A DNA stretch of 64,000 nucleotides. It comes from Rathayibacter sp. SD072. Its GTDB lineage: Bacteria; Actinomycetota; Actinomycetes; Actinomycetales; Microbacteriaceae. Below are positions 45,121 through 54,404 of this stretch, in pieces. The stretch's first letter is position 1. The number at the start of each line of letters is the position of its first letter. Below the pieces are notes generated by a model. The model searched no databases. It was not told the origin of the DNA and was given only the letters and a program-made list of their open reading frames with translations. The translations under genes were made by a program, and so were the position numbers. Where the stretch lies: positions 25,212-89,211 of the forward strand of contig NZ_JADILJ010000011.1 in NCBI RefSeq assembly GCF_017355185.1, read 5' to 3'.

Positions 45121-45957
45121 ATGACCGAGATCACCGCGCACCACGGACTCTTCAAGGACACGAACCTCCACGTCGACGACACGGGCGGATCGGGACGCCC
45201 GGTCGTCCTGATCCACGGCTGGCCCCTCTCGGGCGAGTCCTGGTCGGAGCAGGTCCCGGCGCTCACCGCGGCCGGCTACCGCGTCGTCAGCTACGACCGC
45301 CGCGGCTTCGGACGCAGCGACAAGCCGCTCACCGGCTACACCTACGACACCCTCACCGAGGACCTGCACGCGCTTCTGACCGAGCTCGACCTGCAGGACG
45401 TCACGCTCGTCGGCTTCTCGATGGGCGGCGGCGAGGTCGCCCGCTACTTCTCGAAGTACGGCACCGAGCGCCTGCGCAGCGTCGTGTTCGCGTCGGCCGT
45501 GCCGCCGTACCTGATGAAGGGCTCGGACAACCCGGACGGCCCGCTCGAGAAGTCCCAGGCCGCCGAGATGACGGCCGGTCTCACCAAGGACCAGGACGCG
45601 TTCTACGACGACTTCACCACGCAGTTCTTCTCGGCGGAGGGCACTCTCGTCGTGACGGAGCAGCAGCGCCAGGACGCGCTCGCGCTCGCCAAGCAGTCGT
45701 CGAAGGTCGCCGCGCTCGCCTGCATGACGGCGTTCGCGACCACGGACTTCCGCGAGGACCTGCCGCTCGTCACCGTCCCGACGCTCGTCATCCACGGCGA
45801 CAGCGACGCGACCGTGCCGTTCGAGGGCTCGGGCGCGCGCACGCACGCCGCGATCCCCGGCTCCGAGCTGCACGTCGTCGAGGGCGGCCCCCACGGCGTC
45901 AACGTCAGCCACGCGGAGGAGTGGAACGCCCGCGTCCTCGAGTTCCTCGCCAAGTAG
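45121..45957 (+). CDS. Alpha/beta hydrolase of the non-haem haloperoxidase type
   Basis: 278 residues. Oxyanion region VVLIHGWPLSGESW, YDRRGFGRSDKP, nucleophile elbow VGFSMGGGEVARY (S100), acid in LVIHGDSDATVPFE, and catalytic His in EGGPHGVNVSH. This is the bacterial cofactor-free haloperoxidase/arylesterase group; in vivo they probably act as esterases or perhydrolases. AAGGAG precedes the ATG. It neighbours the peroxiredoxin-like gene but is separated from it by a terminator. Confidence 0.85.
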   Translation: MTEITAHHGLFKDTNLHVDDTGGSGRPVVLIHGWPLSGESWSEQVPALTAAGYRVVSYDRRGFGRSDKPLTGYTYDTLTEDLHALLTELDLQDVTLVGFSMGGGEVARYFSKYGTERLRSVVFASAVPPYLMKGSDNPDGPLEKSQAAEMTAGLTKDQDAFYDDFTTQFFSAEGTLVVTEQQRQDALALAKQSSKVAALACMTAFATTDFREDLPLVTVPTLVIHGDSDATVPFEGSGARTHAAIPGSELHVVEGGPHGVNVSHAEEWNARVLEFLAK

Positions 45958-45975
45958 GCGGCTCCGCCTCCCCCT

Positions 45976-46120
45976 TGCTGATCGAGTAGGCCGCAGGCCG
46001 TATCGAGATCCCGCCTCCTGGAGACGCGGGTCTCGATACGCCCCTCCGGGGCTACTCGACCAGCAAGGCGGGGCCGATCCCCCTCTCCTGCTGATCGAGT
46101 AGGCCGCAGGCCGTATCGAG
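45976..46120. repeat. Three copies of the TGATCGAGTAG...TATCGAG repeat
   Basis: Copies at 45976-46010 (+), 46031-46066 (inverted) and 46089-46120 (+). The first two face each other and could fold into a long hairpin that ends transcription of the convergent genes at 45957 and 46140. The same element is at 35881-35918. A REP-like extragenic repeat is the best description. Confidence 0.75.
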
Positions 46121-46139
46121 CTCCGCCCGCCCCCGGGGC

Positions 46140-47051
46140 TCAGCCCTTCTCGGCGCCCTCGGTCGTGTTCATGATCCGCTTCTGGAAGACGAAGAACAGC
46201 ACCGCCACCGGGATCGACATCAGCACCGCCGCCGCCAGCTGCAGCGGGTACTGGTTGCCCGTGCCCAGCTGCCCCGAGACGAGCGAGGCGACTCCGGTGG
46301 TCAGCGTGTTCAGCTCCGGCGACTGCCGCGAGACCACGAAGTGCGAGAACTCGTTCCACGAGCCCTGGAACGACAGGATGAACAGCGTCACGATCGCCGG
46401 CCGCGCCATCGGCACCACGATCGAGCGGAAGGTGCGGAACACGCCGGCCCCGTCGATCCGCGCGGCCTCCTCGATCGACAGCGGGATCGAGTCGAAGAAC
46501 TGCTTCATGATGAAGATGCCCGCCGCGTCCACGATCAGCGGCACGATCATCCCCGCGTAGCTGTCGTACAGACCGAGCTGCTTGAGGATCAGGAACCGCG
46601 GGATCAGCAGCACGACCGCCGGCACGCTCATCACTCCGATGAACAGCGCGAACAGGAAGCCCCGCCCGCGGAAGTTCAGCCGCGACAGCGCGTAGCCCGC
46701 GAGCGAGTCGAAGAAGACGCGTCCGATGGTGACGAACACCGTCACGATGACCGAGTTCAGCGTCCAGAGCGGCAGCGGCACATCGGTGAAGAGCCGCTCG
46801 TACGAGGCGAAGGACCAGGTCGCCGGGAGCAGCGACAGCGGGTTCGAGGTCGCGTCGGCGTCGGTCTTGAACGACGACGCGACCGAGATCAGGAACGGGT
46901 AGATGTACACCAGCGCCAGCGCGATCAGCAGCAGGTAGCCGCCGACCAGCGAGGCGCGGCCTCGGGCGCCGAGGTGCACGCGGCGGCGCGGGAGCGGCGC
47001 GGCCGGCGTCTCGTCGACATGCCGGGTGCCGGAGTCGATCAGGGTGCTCAT
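46140..47051 (-). CDS. Carbohydrate ABC transporter permease (MalG-like), locus 2
   Basis: 303 residues, six membrane spans. The EAA loop is SIPLSIEEAARIDGAGVFRTF. The stop at 46140 is the last of the operon; ATG 47051 overlaps the upstream permease stop by 4 bp. It forms the membrane channel with the MalF-like partner for a sugar that cannot be fixed from sequence; the adjacent debranching-type glycosidase points to an alpha-glucan or related oligosaccharide. Confidence 0.9.
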   Translation of the reverse strand: MSTLIDSGTRHVDETPAAPLPRRRVHLGARGRASLVGGYLLLIALALVYIYPFLISVASSFKTDADATSNPLSLLPATWSFASYERLFTDVPLPLWTLNSVIVTVFVTIGRVFFDSLAGYALSRLNFRGRGFLFALFIGVMSVPAVVLLIPRFLILKQLGLYDSYAGMIVPLIVDAAGIFIMKQFFDSIPLSIEEAARIDGAGVFRTFRSIVVPMARPAIVTLFILSFQGSWNEFSHFVVSRQSPELNTLTTGVASLVSGQLGTGNQYPLQLAAAVLMSIPVAVLFFVFQKRIMNTTEGAEKG

Positions 47052-48154
47052 CGCACACCTCCCGTGGTGAGGGTCGTGGCGGCGTCGGCCCGGGCGGCAC
47101 GGCGGCGGGTGCGCGGCTCGCCCTTGTCGCGCAGCAGCGCCCGCTGCAGCAGCGTGAGCACGACGATGATGAAGAACAGGATGAACGCGATCGCCGCGCC
47201 CTGGCCCCAGCGGAGGTCCGTGAACGAGGACTCGTACGCGAGGAACGCGGGCGTGAGCAGCGTCTTGCCGGGCGAGCCCCCTCCGGTCAGGTAGATCTGG
47301 TCGAAGACCTGCCACGTGCCGATGAGGCCGAGGGTCAGCACCGTGAAGAGCGTCGGCTTGAGCATCGGCAGGGTGACCGAGAAGAACTTGCGCAGCGGCC
47401 CCGCCCCGTCCATCAGCGCGGCCTCGTCGATCTCGGCTCCGATGTTCTGCAGCGCCGCGAGGAACAGCAGCATGAAGGTGCCCGAGGTGGTGAAGATCGC
47501 CATCGTGATCAGCACGCACATCGCGACGGAGGGGCCCGACAGCCAGTCCCACCAGGTGAGGCCGAGCGGAGCAGCGGCGGCCAGCGGACCGGAGCCGTCG
47601 ACGCCGACGGCGCCCAGCAGGCTGTGCAGGATCCCGGAGGGGTCCGCCATCCAGGTCGGACCGTCGGCGCCGAACCAGCCGAGCACCGCGTTCACGACGC
47701 CCGAGGCGCTGAAGAGGAACAGGAAGATCACGGTGATCGCGATCGAGGACGTGACGGAGGGGAAGTAGAAGGCGGTGCGGAAGAAGCCGCGTCCGCGGAG
47801 GATCCGCCGGTTCACCTGCACCGCGAGGAACAGCGCGAGGGCCGTCTGCAGCGGCACGACGAGCAGCACGTAGTAGAGGTTGTTGCGGATCGCGGTGCCG
47901 AAGTCCTTCTGCGCCAGGCCCGGCTCGGTGAGCACCGCCTGGTAGTTCTCTCCGCCGACGAACTGCGCGGTCGGTCCCAGCGGGGAGCCGAGGCCGTTCC
48001 AGTTGCTGACGCTGACCCACAGGGCGAGGCCGATGGGCAGCACGAGGAAGACGCCGATGACGAGGATCGCGGGGAGGGTGAAGAGCCAGCCGTAGCGGGC
48101 CTCGTGCCCGCGGATGCCGGAGCGGCGCCTGCGGGCGGGTGCGGGGGCGGTCAT
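47048..48154 (-). CDS. Carbohydrate ABC transporter permease (MalF-like), locus 2
   Basis: 368 residues, longer than the mannan-locus homologue because of an insertion of about 50 residues (near 145-195, GADGPTWMADPSGILHSL...) facing outside. Six main spans, with EAA loop NIGAEIDEAALMDGAGPLRKF. ATG 48154 has AAGGAG upstream. It lies 349 bp downstream of the binding-protein gene, across a repeat array that fills the intercistronic space. Confidence 0.9.
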   Translation of the reverse strand: MTAPAPARRRRSGIRGHEARYGWLFTLPAILVIGVFLVLPIGLALWVSVSNWNGLGSPLGPTAQFVGGENYQAVLTEPGLAQKDFGTAIRNNLYYVLLVVPLQTALALFLAVQVNRRILRGRGFFRTAFYFPSVTSSIAITVIFLFLFSASGVVNAVLGWFGADGPTWMADPSGILHSLLGAVGVDGSGPLAAAAPLGLTWWDWLSGPSVAMCVLITMAIFTTSGTFMLLFLAALQNIGAEIDEAALMDGAGPLRKFFSVTLPMLKPTLFTVLTLGLIGTWQVFDQIYLTGGGSPGKTLLTPAFLAYESSFTDLRWGQGAAIAFILFFIIVVLTLLQRALLRDKGEPRTRRRAARADAATTLTTGGVR

Positions 48155-48207
48155 CGATGCGTCTCCTTCGACGTGTCGGGGGCGGCTGGGCGGGGCGGGT
48201 GTGCGAT

Positions 48208-48455
48208 CTGCAGGTGTCGGTGCGTTCTGCAGGGGTGCCGATCTGCAGGGCTTCGCGCCGTCTGCAGGGGATCGGCGTGCGATCTGCAGGGGATCCTCGC
48301 GGAAGAGCGCGTTCCTCCGCTCGCAGGAGTCGGAATCGCGCGGATCCCCTGCAGATCGTGCAGATGCCTGCAGATCGTGCAGATGCCTGCAGATCGTGCG
48401 GGGGCCTGCGGATCGTGCGGGGGGCTGCGGATCGTGCGGGGGCCTGCGTACCGTG
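48208..48455. repeat. CTGCAG-centred 19-bp repeat array between binding protein and permease
   Basis: Five contiguous 19-bp units run 48361-48455 after a partial unit ending at 48360: two identical CAGATGCCTGCAGATCGTG, then three drifted to CGGGGGCCTGCGGATCGTG-type. Further CTGCAG cores at 48208, 48227, 48243, 48262 and 48284 are spaced 19, 16, 19 and 22 bp. There are no spacers, so this is not CRISPR. It fills most of the 349-bp gap 48155-48503, which has no supportable gene. Confidence 0.8.
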
Positions 48456-48503
48456 CGGGCGACCGGAGGCGACGGGTCGGGCCCCGACGCCTCCGCCGCG
48501 CGG

Positions 48504-49751
48504 CTACTTCGCGTCCGCGGTGTCGAGCGCGTCCTGCAGGTTCGTCTGCAGGTCGGCGAGGATCGCCTCCGGGTCGCCCGACGCCAGGCCCTCGAGGGCC
48601 GAGTTGAAGTCGGTGATGACCGTGGCGGCACCCGCGAAGGCGACGGGGCTGACGGCGTAGTCGTTGCCGGTCACGAACGCGGCGTTCTCGGGGTACTTCG
48701 TCGCGTACTCCGCGGCGCCCGACTCGGTCGAGGGGATCACGCCGAACGCGTCCGAGAAGGCGAGCTGCTGCTCGTCCGCGGTCAGGGACTCGACGAGCGA
48801 CTGCGCCTGCTCCGCCGTCTCGCTGCCGACCGGGATGCCCCAGCAGTTGCTGAACGTGAAGGTCGACTTCCCGCCGGGGCCCGCGGGGAGCTCGGCGACG
48901 GTGTAGTTCACGTCCGGGTAGTCGGCCTCGAGCGCGCCGTTGATCCACGGCCCCTCGACGACCATCGCCGCGGCGCCCTTGCCGAAGGCCTCACCGGCCC
49001 AGCCGGAGTCGAGGTCGGCCGGGAACTTCAGCGTCCCGCCGGTCAGCAGCTTCTTCACCTCGGTGAGTCCGGCCACGTTCTCGGGGGTGTCCGCGGTGAC
49101 GGTCTCGCCGTCCTCGGACAGCAGCGAGCCGCCGGCCTGATTCATGAAGGTGCCGATGCGCGCGTACTCGGCGCCGAAGGAGAGTCCGGTCACTCCGTTC
49201 GCGGTGAGCTTCGCCGCGGCCGACTCGAGGCCCGCCCAGTCGGTCGGGATGTCGGCGTCGGTGAGACCGGCGGCCGCCCAGAGGTCGGTGTTGATGACGA
49301 GACCCAGCGTCGAGAAGTCCTTCGGCTCGCAGTAGAACTGGTCGTCGTAGGTGAACGCCTCGCGCAGCGCCGGGTAGAACGCGTCGGCGTTGCCGGCGTC
49401 CTGGGCGTAGGGCTCGAGGTAGCGGTTGCTCGCGTAGGTCTGGAACTGGTCCCAGCTCATGTAGAAGAGGTCGGGCGGGTTGCCGCCCGAGAAGCCCTGG
49501 CCGAGCTGCTGGGTCAGATCGCTCGCGGCGACGACCTCGACGGTGGTGCCGTTCTCCTCGCCCCAGGCGTTCACGGCGTCGGTGACCGCGGTCGTCTCGG
49601 CGTCGCCGGACGATCCGATCATCACCGTGAGTCCGGCGTCGGACGACGAATCGGAGGAGGAGTCGCCGCTCGAGCAGGCGGCGAGCGTGACCGCGAGGCC
49701 GCTCGCGAGGATCGCGGCACCCCAGCGTGCCGCGGTGGAGGTGGTTGTCAT
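48504..49751 (-). CDS. Extracellular sugar-binding lipoprotein, locus 2
   Basis: 415 residues. Signal peptide with lipobox (AVTLAACSSG, Cys about residue 26) and a Ser/Asp-rich spacer. The mature part has the type-1 solute-binding fold: NPPDLFYMSWDQF, FSTLGLVINTDLW, MVVEGPWINGAL, FSNCWGIPVGS and LAFSDAFGVIPST. It feeds the two downstream permeases. It is the first gene of the operon and lies 55 bp downstream of the LacI gene on the same strand. Confidence 0.9.
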   Translation of the reverse strand: MTTTSTAARWGAAILASGLAVTLAACSSGDSSSDSSSDAGLTVMIGSSGDAETTAVTDAVNAWGEENGTTVEVVAASDLTQQLGQGFSGGNPPDLFYMSWDQFQTYASNRYLEPYAQDAGNADAFYPALREAFTYDDQFYCEPKDFSTLGLVINTDLWAAAGLTDADIPTDWAGLESAAAKLTANGVTGLSFGAEYARIGTFMNQAGGSLLSEDGETVTADTPENVAGLTEVKKLLTGGTLKFPADLDSGWAGEAFGKGAAAMVVEGPWINGALEADYPDVNYTVAELPAGPGGKSTFTFSNCWGIPVGSETAEQAQSLVESLTADEQQLAFSDAFGVIPSTESGAAEYATKYPENAAFVTGNDYAVSPVAFAGAATVITDFNSALEGLASGDPEAILADLQTNLQDALDTADAK

Positions 49752-49806
49752 GGCCTGACCTTTCGTGATCGGGAGGTGCACCGGGAGGTGCTCGGGGCTG
49801 TGGGAG

Positions 49807-50835
49807 TCAGAGGTGGAGGGGGGTCCGCACGACGAGGTGCGGCTCGATGAGGCGGTGGGCCTCTCCGGCGGCGAGCTCGCGGTGCACGATGTCGTCGCCG
49901 CGCTCGCCGAGGAGCAGCTCGAGGGCGCCGACGGCGACCGCACCGAGGTCCTGCTCGACGCTCGAGAGGCCGACGGCGGCCGCGACCGGGGTGTTGTCGA
50001 AGCCGACGATCGAGAGGTCCGGGCGCCCGACGGCGACGGCGGCCATCGAGGCGCCGAGCGCGAGGGAGTCCGACACGCAGACCAGACCGTCGACCGCGGG
50101 GTTCGCCTCGAGGAACGAGATCGCGGCGGACCGCGCATGCTGCACGTCGTCCTCCGCCTCGGCCTGCAGCAGCGCGACTCCGGGGAACCGCTCCCCCATC
50201 ACCCGCTCCCAGCCGCTGCGGCGGTCGTCGCCGGTCGCGGATCCGCTCGGCCAGCCGAAGAACGCGAGCGTCGTGCATCCCTCGTCGGCGAGGTGGCGGC
50301 TGGCCTGCTCGACCCCGGAGGCGCCGTCGACGTCGACCCAGAGGTGCTGCGGATCGCCCTGGTCGTCCAGTCCCCAGGGGCGCCCGAAGGTGACGAAGGG
50401 CACGCCCTGGTCGCGGAGCCACGCGGTGCGCGGGTCGCCGTAGAAGGTCGAGGTGAGGACGAAGGCGTCCACGTCGGCCCCGTCGCGGAGCCGTCCGATC
50501 TGCGCGATCTCGTCCTCGGGGGTGCTCGCCGTGTAGAGCAGGATCCGCATGCCGCGGGCGTCCGCCTGCTCGGTGACCGCGTGGAGGAACCGGTCGAGCA
50601 GGCTGCCCGAGATGCCGTCGAGCACCCGGTCCATCCGGACCCCGATGGTGCCCGACTTGCGGGTGCGCAGGCGGCGGGCGGAGGCGTGCGGCCGGTACTT
50701 GAGATCGGCGATCGCCTTCTCGACGCGCTCGCGGGTGGCCGGACGCACGATCGACGGGCTGTTGAGCACGTTCGAGACGGTCTGGCGCGAGACGCCGGCA
50801 GCGCGGGCGACGTCCTCGACGGTCGGCAGTGCCAT
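49807..50835 (-). CDS. LacI-family transcriptional repressor
   Basis: 342 residues. Full LacI architecture: HTH TVEDVARAAGVSRQTVSNVLN, hinge helix with RPHASARRLRTRKSGTIGV, then the periplasmic-binding-like sugar domain (FVTFGRPWG, VSDSLALGASMAAV, LSIVGFDNTPVAA). ATG 50835 is preceded by GAGGAGGAC. It probably represses both its own transporter operon and the divergent glycosidase gene through the TTTGATCGATC-type palindromes between them. Confidence 0.9.
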   Translation of the reverse strand: MALPTVEDVARAAGVSRQTVSNVLNSPSIVRPATRERVEKAIADLKYRPHASARRLRTRKSGTIGVRMDRVLDGISGSLLDRFLHAVTEQADARGMRILLYTASTPEDEIAQIGRLRDGADVDAFVLTSTFYGDPRTAWLRDQGVPFVTFGRPWGLDDQGDPQHLWVDVDGASGVEQASRHLADEGCTTLAFFGWPSGSATGDDRRSGWERVMGERFPGVALLQAEAEDDVQHARSAAISFLEANPAVDGLVCVSDSLALGASMAAVAVGRPDLSIVGFDNTPVAAAVGLSSVEQDLGAVAVGALELLLGERGDDIVHRELAAGEAHRLIEPHLVVRTPLHL

Positions 50836-50861
50836 GCGTCCTCCTCGACGGGTCCCGGTGC

Positions 50862-50907
50862 TTTGATCGTTCAAACCGTGCGCGGACCGCTGATTTGATC
50901 GATCCAA
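50862..50907. promoter_or_regulatory. Tandem LacI operators in the divergent promoter
   Basis: TTTGATCGTTCAAA (50862-50875) and TTTGATCGATCCAA (50894-50907) are two AT-ended palindromes centred on a CG step, 32 bp apart centre to centre (three helical turns). They lie between the LacI gene and the divergent glycosidase gene and match the usual LacI-family operator form. Confidence 0.75.
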
Positions 50908-51023
50908 TCCGAGTGCTACATTACCTCCGACCGCGGTGCTGTCAACCAGCAGCCACCGACGGACCGATCCCCCCGGGCGCCGCACGACGCGCCCCGCACC
51001 GACGATTCAGTGAGGAGTCGACC

Positions 51024-53045
51024 GTGACGACCGAGCGCGACGACCGCAGCAGCACGCCCCTCCAGCCCCTCCTCCACGAGGCCGTCGTCCTCCTCCGCGC
51101 GCCCTCGCAGCTGTGGTGCGACGAGGCGGGAGAGGTCGGCGGGCAGCCGATCCACGGGCTGTACCACGGCGACGTCCGGGTCCTCGCGGGCGCGGCCCTC
51201 CTCGTCGGCGGACTCCCCCTCGAGCCGATCTCGGCGGGTCGCGACGGCGCCTCCTCCGCCCGCTTCACCGGCCTCGCCCGGCGCCTCGACGACGCCGCGG
51301 CAGACCCGCGCTTCCGCGTCGTCCGCTCGCGCACGGTCGCCGCCGGGTCGCTCCGCGAGAGCATCCGGCTCGAGTCGGCTCTGCCCGACGCCGTCGCCAC
51401 CCGTCTCGAGCTCGCGCTCGAGTCCGACTTCTCGCTCGTGCACGTGGTGAAGGCCGGGCTGCGCGGCGATGCCGACGTCCGCACCGAGGCGGGCGACGGC
51501 TCCGTCGTCTGGACCTCGGGCAGCACCCGCGCCGACGTGCGCGCCCCGGGCGCCTCGATCGCGGCGGGATCGACCACGACCCTCTCGTGGGACGTCGTGG
51601 TCCCCGCCCACGGCGCCGTGGAGGTGGAGTGGAGCATCGCGATGGAGGACTCGGCCGCCGTCGTCGCTGGGGCCCCCGGACCCGCGGAGTGGAGCGGCAC
51701 GACGGTCGACGCGGGCGACTCGCGGCTCGCCTCCTGGTGCCGGGTCGCCCTCGACGACCTCGACGCGCTGCGGATGGTCACCGTCGACCGCCCCGACGAG
51801 CCGTTCCTCGCCGCCGGAGCGCCCTGGTTCTTCACCCTCTTCGGCCGCGACTCGATCTGGGCGGCGCGGATGCTGCTCCCGCTCGGCACCGGCATCGCCG
51901 GGTCGACCCTGCGCGTGCTCGCGGGGCTCCAGGGCACCGAGCACGTGGCCGGCACCGCCGAGCAGCCCGGCAAGATCATGCACGAGCTGCGCTCGACGAC
52001 CCTCGAGATCCCGGGAGAGGGCGTCTCGCTCCCGCCGCTCTACTTCGGCACAGTCGACGCCACGGCGCTCTGGGTCTGCCTGCTGCACGACGCCTGGCGC
52101 TGGGGGCTCCCCGACTCGGAGGTCGAGGCGCTGCTGCCCGCGCTCGAGGCGGCGCTGCGCTGGCTCCGCGACTCCGGTGACTCGGACGGCGACGGCCTGC
52201 TCGAGTACGTCGACACCACCGGTCACGGCCTGGCCAACCAGGGCTGGAAGGACTCGGGGGACTCGATCCAGTGGCGCGACGGCTCCCTCGCCGAGGGTCC
52301 GATCGCGCTCTGCGAGGTGCAGGCCTACGCCTACGAGGCGGCCATCGGAGGCGCGGCGCTGCTCGACCGGTTCGGCCGCGACGGCTCGGACTGGCGCGAG
52401 TGGGCCGCCGCGCTCAAGACCCGCTTCGCCGAGTCGTTCTGGATCGACACGGCCGACGGCGGCTACCCCGCCATCGCCCTGGACGCGCAGAAGCGCCCCG
52501 TCGACACCGTCACGAGCAACATCGGCCACCTGCTGGGCACCGGCATCCTGGCGCCCGAGCGCGCCGCGCGCGTGGCCGAGCTGCTGGTCTCGCCGGAGCT
52601 CTCGTCCGGCTACGGCCTGCGCACGATGTCGACCGACTCCGACGGCTACTGGCCGCTCTCGTACCACGGAGGAACGGTCTGGGCGCACGACACCGCCATC
52701 GCCGTCACGGGGCTGGCCCGCGACGGCTTCGGCGCCGAGGCGACGACGCTCGCGCGCGGCCTCCTCGCCGCTGCCGAGGGCTTCGGCTACCGGATGCCCG
52801 AGCTGCACTCCGGCGACTCCGCCGACGTGTCGCCCGCACCCGTGCCCTACCCCGCGGCCTGCCGCCCGCAGGCCTGGTCGGCGGCAGCGGCCGTCGCCGT
52901 GCTGTCGGCCGCGCTCGGCCTCGCTCCGGGCGGCGAGGCGCTGGTGGTCGCTCCGCTCTCGCCCGCACTCGCGGGACCGATCCGGGTCGACGGGATCCGC
53001 CACCGCGGCTCCGTCGTACCGGTCGACTGGGACGGGCGCCTCTGA
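51024..53045 (+). CDS. Glycogen-debranching-enzyme-like amylo-alpha-1,6-glucosidase
   Basis: 673 residues. The N-terminal beta-sandwich domain (QPIHGLYHGDVRVLAGAAL... about 20-250) is the GDE N-terminal domain of bacterial debranching enzymes. The C-terminal part (about 280-640) is a six-hairpin (alpha/alpha)6 barrel: PWFFTLFGRDSIWAARM, PGKIMHELR, GLANQGWKDSGDSI, SNIGHLLGTGI and YHGGTVWAHDTAIA. It would hydrolyse an alpha-linked oligosaccharide in the cytoplasm. GTG 51024 follows GAGGAGT. Divergence from LacI and the nearby importer suggest it processes the imported sugar. Confidence 0.85.
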   Translation: MTTERDDRSSTPLQPLLHEAVVLLRAPSQLWCDEAGEVGGQPIHGLYHGDVRVLAGAALLVGGLPLEPISAGRDGASSARFTGLARRLDDAAADPRFRVVRSRTVAAGSLRESIRLESALPDAVATRLELALESDFSLVHVVKAGLRGDADVRTEAGDGSVVWTSGSTRADVRAPGASIAAGSTTTLSWDVVVPAHGAVEVEWSIAMEDSAAVVAGAPGPAEWSGTTVDAGDSRLASWCRVALDDLDALRMVTVDRPDEPFLAAGAPWFFTLFGRDSIWAARMLLPLGTGIAGSTLRVLAGLQGTEHVAGTAEQPGKIMHELRSTTLEIPGEGVSLPPLYFGTVDATALWVCLLHDAWRWGLPDSEVEALLPALEAALRWLRDSGDSDGDGLLEYVDTTGHGLANQGWKDSGDSIQWRDGSLAEGPIALCEVQAYAYEAAIGGAALLDRFGRDGSDWREWAAALKTRFAESFWIDTADGGYPAIALDAQKRPVDTVTSNIGHLLGTGILAPERAARVAELLVSPELSSGYGLRTMSTDSDGYWPLSYHGGTVWAHDTAIAVTGLARDGFGAEATTLARGLLAAAEGFGYRMPELHSGDSADVSPAPVPYPAACRPQAWSAAAAVAVLSAALGLAPGGEALVVAPLSPALAGPIRVDGIRHRGSVVPVDWDGRL

Positions 53046-53101
53046 GGAGACGGCTGGGCGACCGGGTCACGACTGCGCGATCGGGTCGGGCCGGGCAGCC
53101 G

Positions 53102-54205
53102 TCAGGGCAGCCTCGCCACCACCGCGCGCGCGATCGTGCGCCCCGAGCGGTTCGCCCCGATCGTCGACGCCGTCGGGCCGTAGCCCGCGAAGAACACCCG
53201 CGGATCGGTGAGGGACGCCCCGTCGGCCACCGCCACTCCGCCCTCGCGCTCGCGGAGCCCGAGCGGCGCGAGGTGGCGCAGCTCGGGGCGGAACCCCGTC
53301 GCCCAGATGATCGCGTCGGCGCGGGTGAAGCTCCCGTCGGGCCAGCGCACCCCGTCCTCCTCGATCGAGCGGAACACGCCGCGCTCGCGGAGCACCCCGC
53401 GCTCGATGCCCGCCACGACGCGTCGGGTGCGCTGCACTCCCGTGCCGCCGACGATGCTCGGGAGGGCGCGGCCCTCGCGGGCGGCCCGGTCCTGCTCGCG
53501 CACCGCCTCGACCGCCGACTCGAGGGCGAGCTGCTCGCCGTCGCGGTAGTCGACCGGGCGGCGCGTCGCCCAGGTGACGGTGCGGGCGACGCGCTCGAGC
53601 TCGAGCAGGAAGCCGATCGCCGACGTGCCGCCGCCCACCACGACGACCTGCTTCCCCGCGAAGTCCTCGGCGCGCACGTACTCGGTGGTGTCGATCTGCA
53701 CGCCCCGGAACCGGTCCCGGCCGGGGTAGTACGGCACGAAGGGCGAGCCCCAGGTGCCGGTCGCGTTCACGACGATCCGAGCGTGCTCGACCCCGCGGTC
53801 GGTCTCGATCACGAGAGCGGAGGAGCGGTCGCCCGGCGTCGCACTCGTGACGCTGCGCACCGCCTCCGGCCGGCGCACGGCCAGCCCGTAGGCGTCCTCG
53901 TAGCGCGCGTAGTACTCGCGGACCACGTCGCGGGCGGGGCGGCGACGGTCGGCGGTGGCGAACGACAGGCCGATGCGGTCCATCCCGGGCAGGTCGTGCA
54001 CGCGGTGCGCCGACCCCAGCCGCAGGGCCTCCCAGCGGAACTGCCAGGCTCCTCCCGGCCCCGGTCCCCGGTCGAGCACGGCGACGTCGCGACCGGGCTC
54101 GAGGCCGAGTCTGCGCAGGTAGTAGGCGACCGCGAGGCCCGCCTGACCGGCGCCGATGACGACGACCGGGCGCGGATCGGGGGTGGTGTCCACGCCGCTC
54201 CCCAC
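53102..54205 (-). CDS. Flavin-dependent monooxygenase (FMO/BVMO-like)
   Basis: 367 residues with two dinucleotide-binding sites: VVVIGAGQAGLAVAYYLRR (FAD) near residue 14 and VVVVGGGTSAIGFLLEL (NADPH) near 190. In between are GGAWQFRWEALRLGSAH and VVNATGTWGSPFVP, and later IIWATGFRPELRHL. Single-chain FAD monooxygenases and some ferredoxin/thioredoxin-reductase-like oxidoreductases have this build. The substrate is unknown. GTG 54205 is the longest start; an in-frame GTG at 54193 with GGGGAG upstream is equally plausible. Confidence 0.8.
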   Translation of the reverse strand: MGSGVDTTPDPRPVVVIGAGQAGLAVAYYLRRLGLEPGRDVAVLDRGPGPGGAWQFRWEALRLGSAHRVHDLPGMDRIGLSFATADRRRPARDVVREYYARYEDAYGLAVRRPEAVRSVTSATPGDRSSALVIETDRGVEHARIVVNATGTWGSPFVPYYPGRDRFRGVQIDTTEYVRAEDFAGKQVVVVGGGTSAIGFLLELERVARTVTWATRRPVDYRDGEQLALESAVEAVREQDRAAREGRALPSIVGGTGVQRTRRVVAGIERGVLRERGVFRSIEEDGVRWPDGSFTRADAIIWATGFRPELRHLAPLGLREREGGVAVADGASLTDPRVFFAGYGPTASTIGANRSGRTIARAVVARLP

Positions 54206-54404
54206 GTCCTCGAGGGGCGGTCGCCGCCGGGATGCCGGAGCCCCGGAGTGGCGTGTGCCCCGTCTGCTAAACTACCGGGTAGATTTCACTGTTCTCAGTT
54301 CGGGCTCTTCTCCATCCGCTCGGACCGATCACAACCTGTTCTGTCAATCACACATCCAGCCGGCTTCATCGCCCGTCTGGCCTGTCATCGTGAGGGGGTC
54401 ACCC

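Noticed and set aside
48340..48455. 19-bp repeats as a CRISPR array
   Set aside because: The units are contiguous with no unique spacers, drift in sequence, and no cas gene is present.
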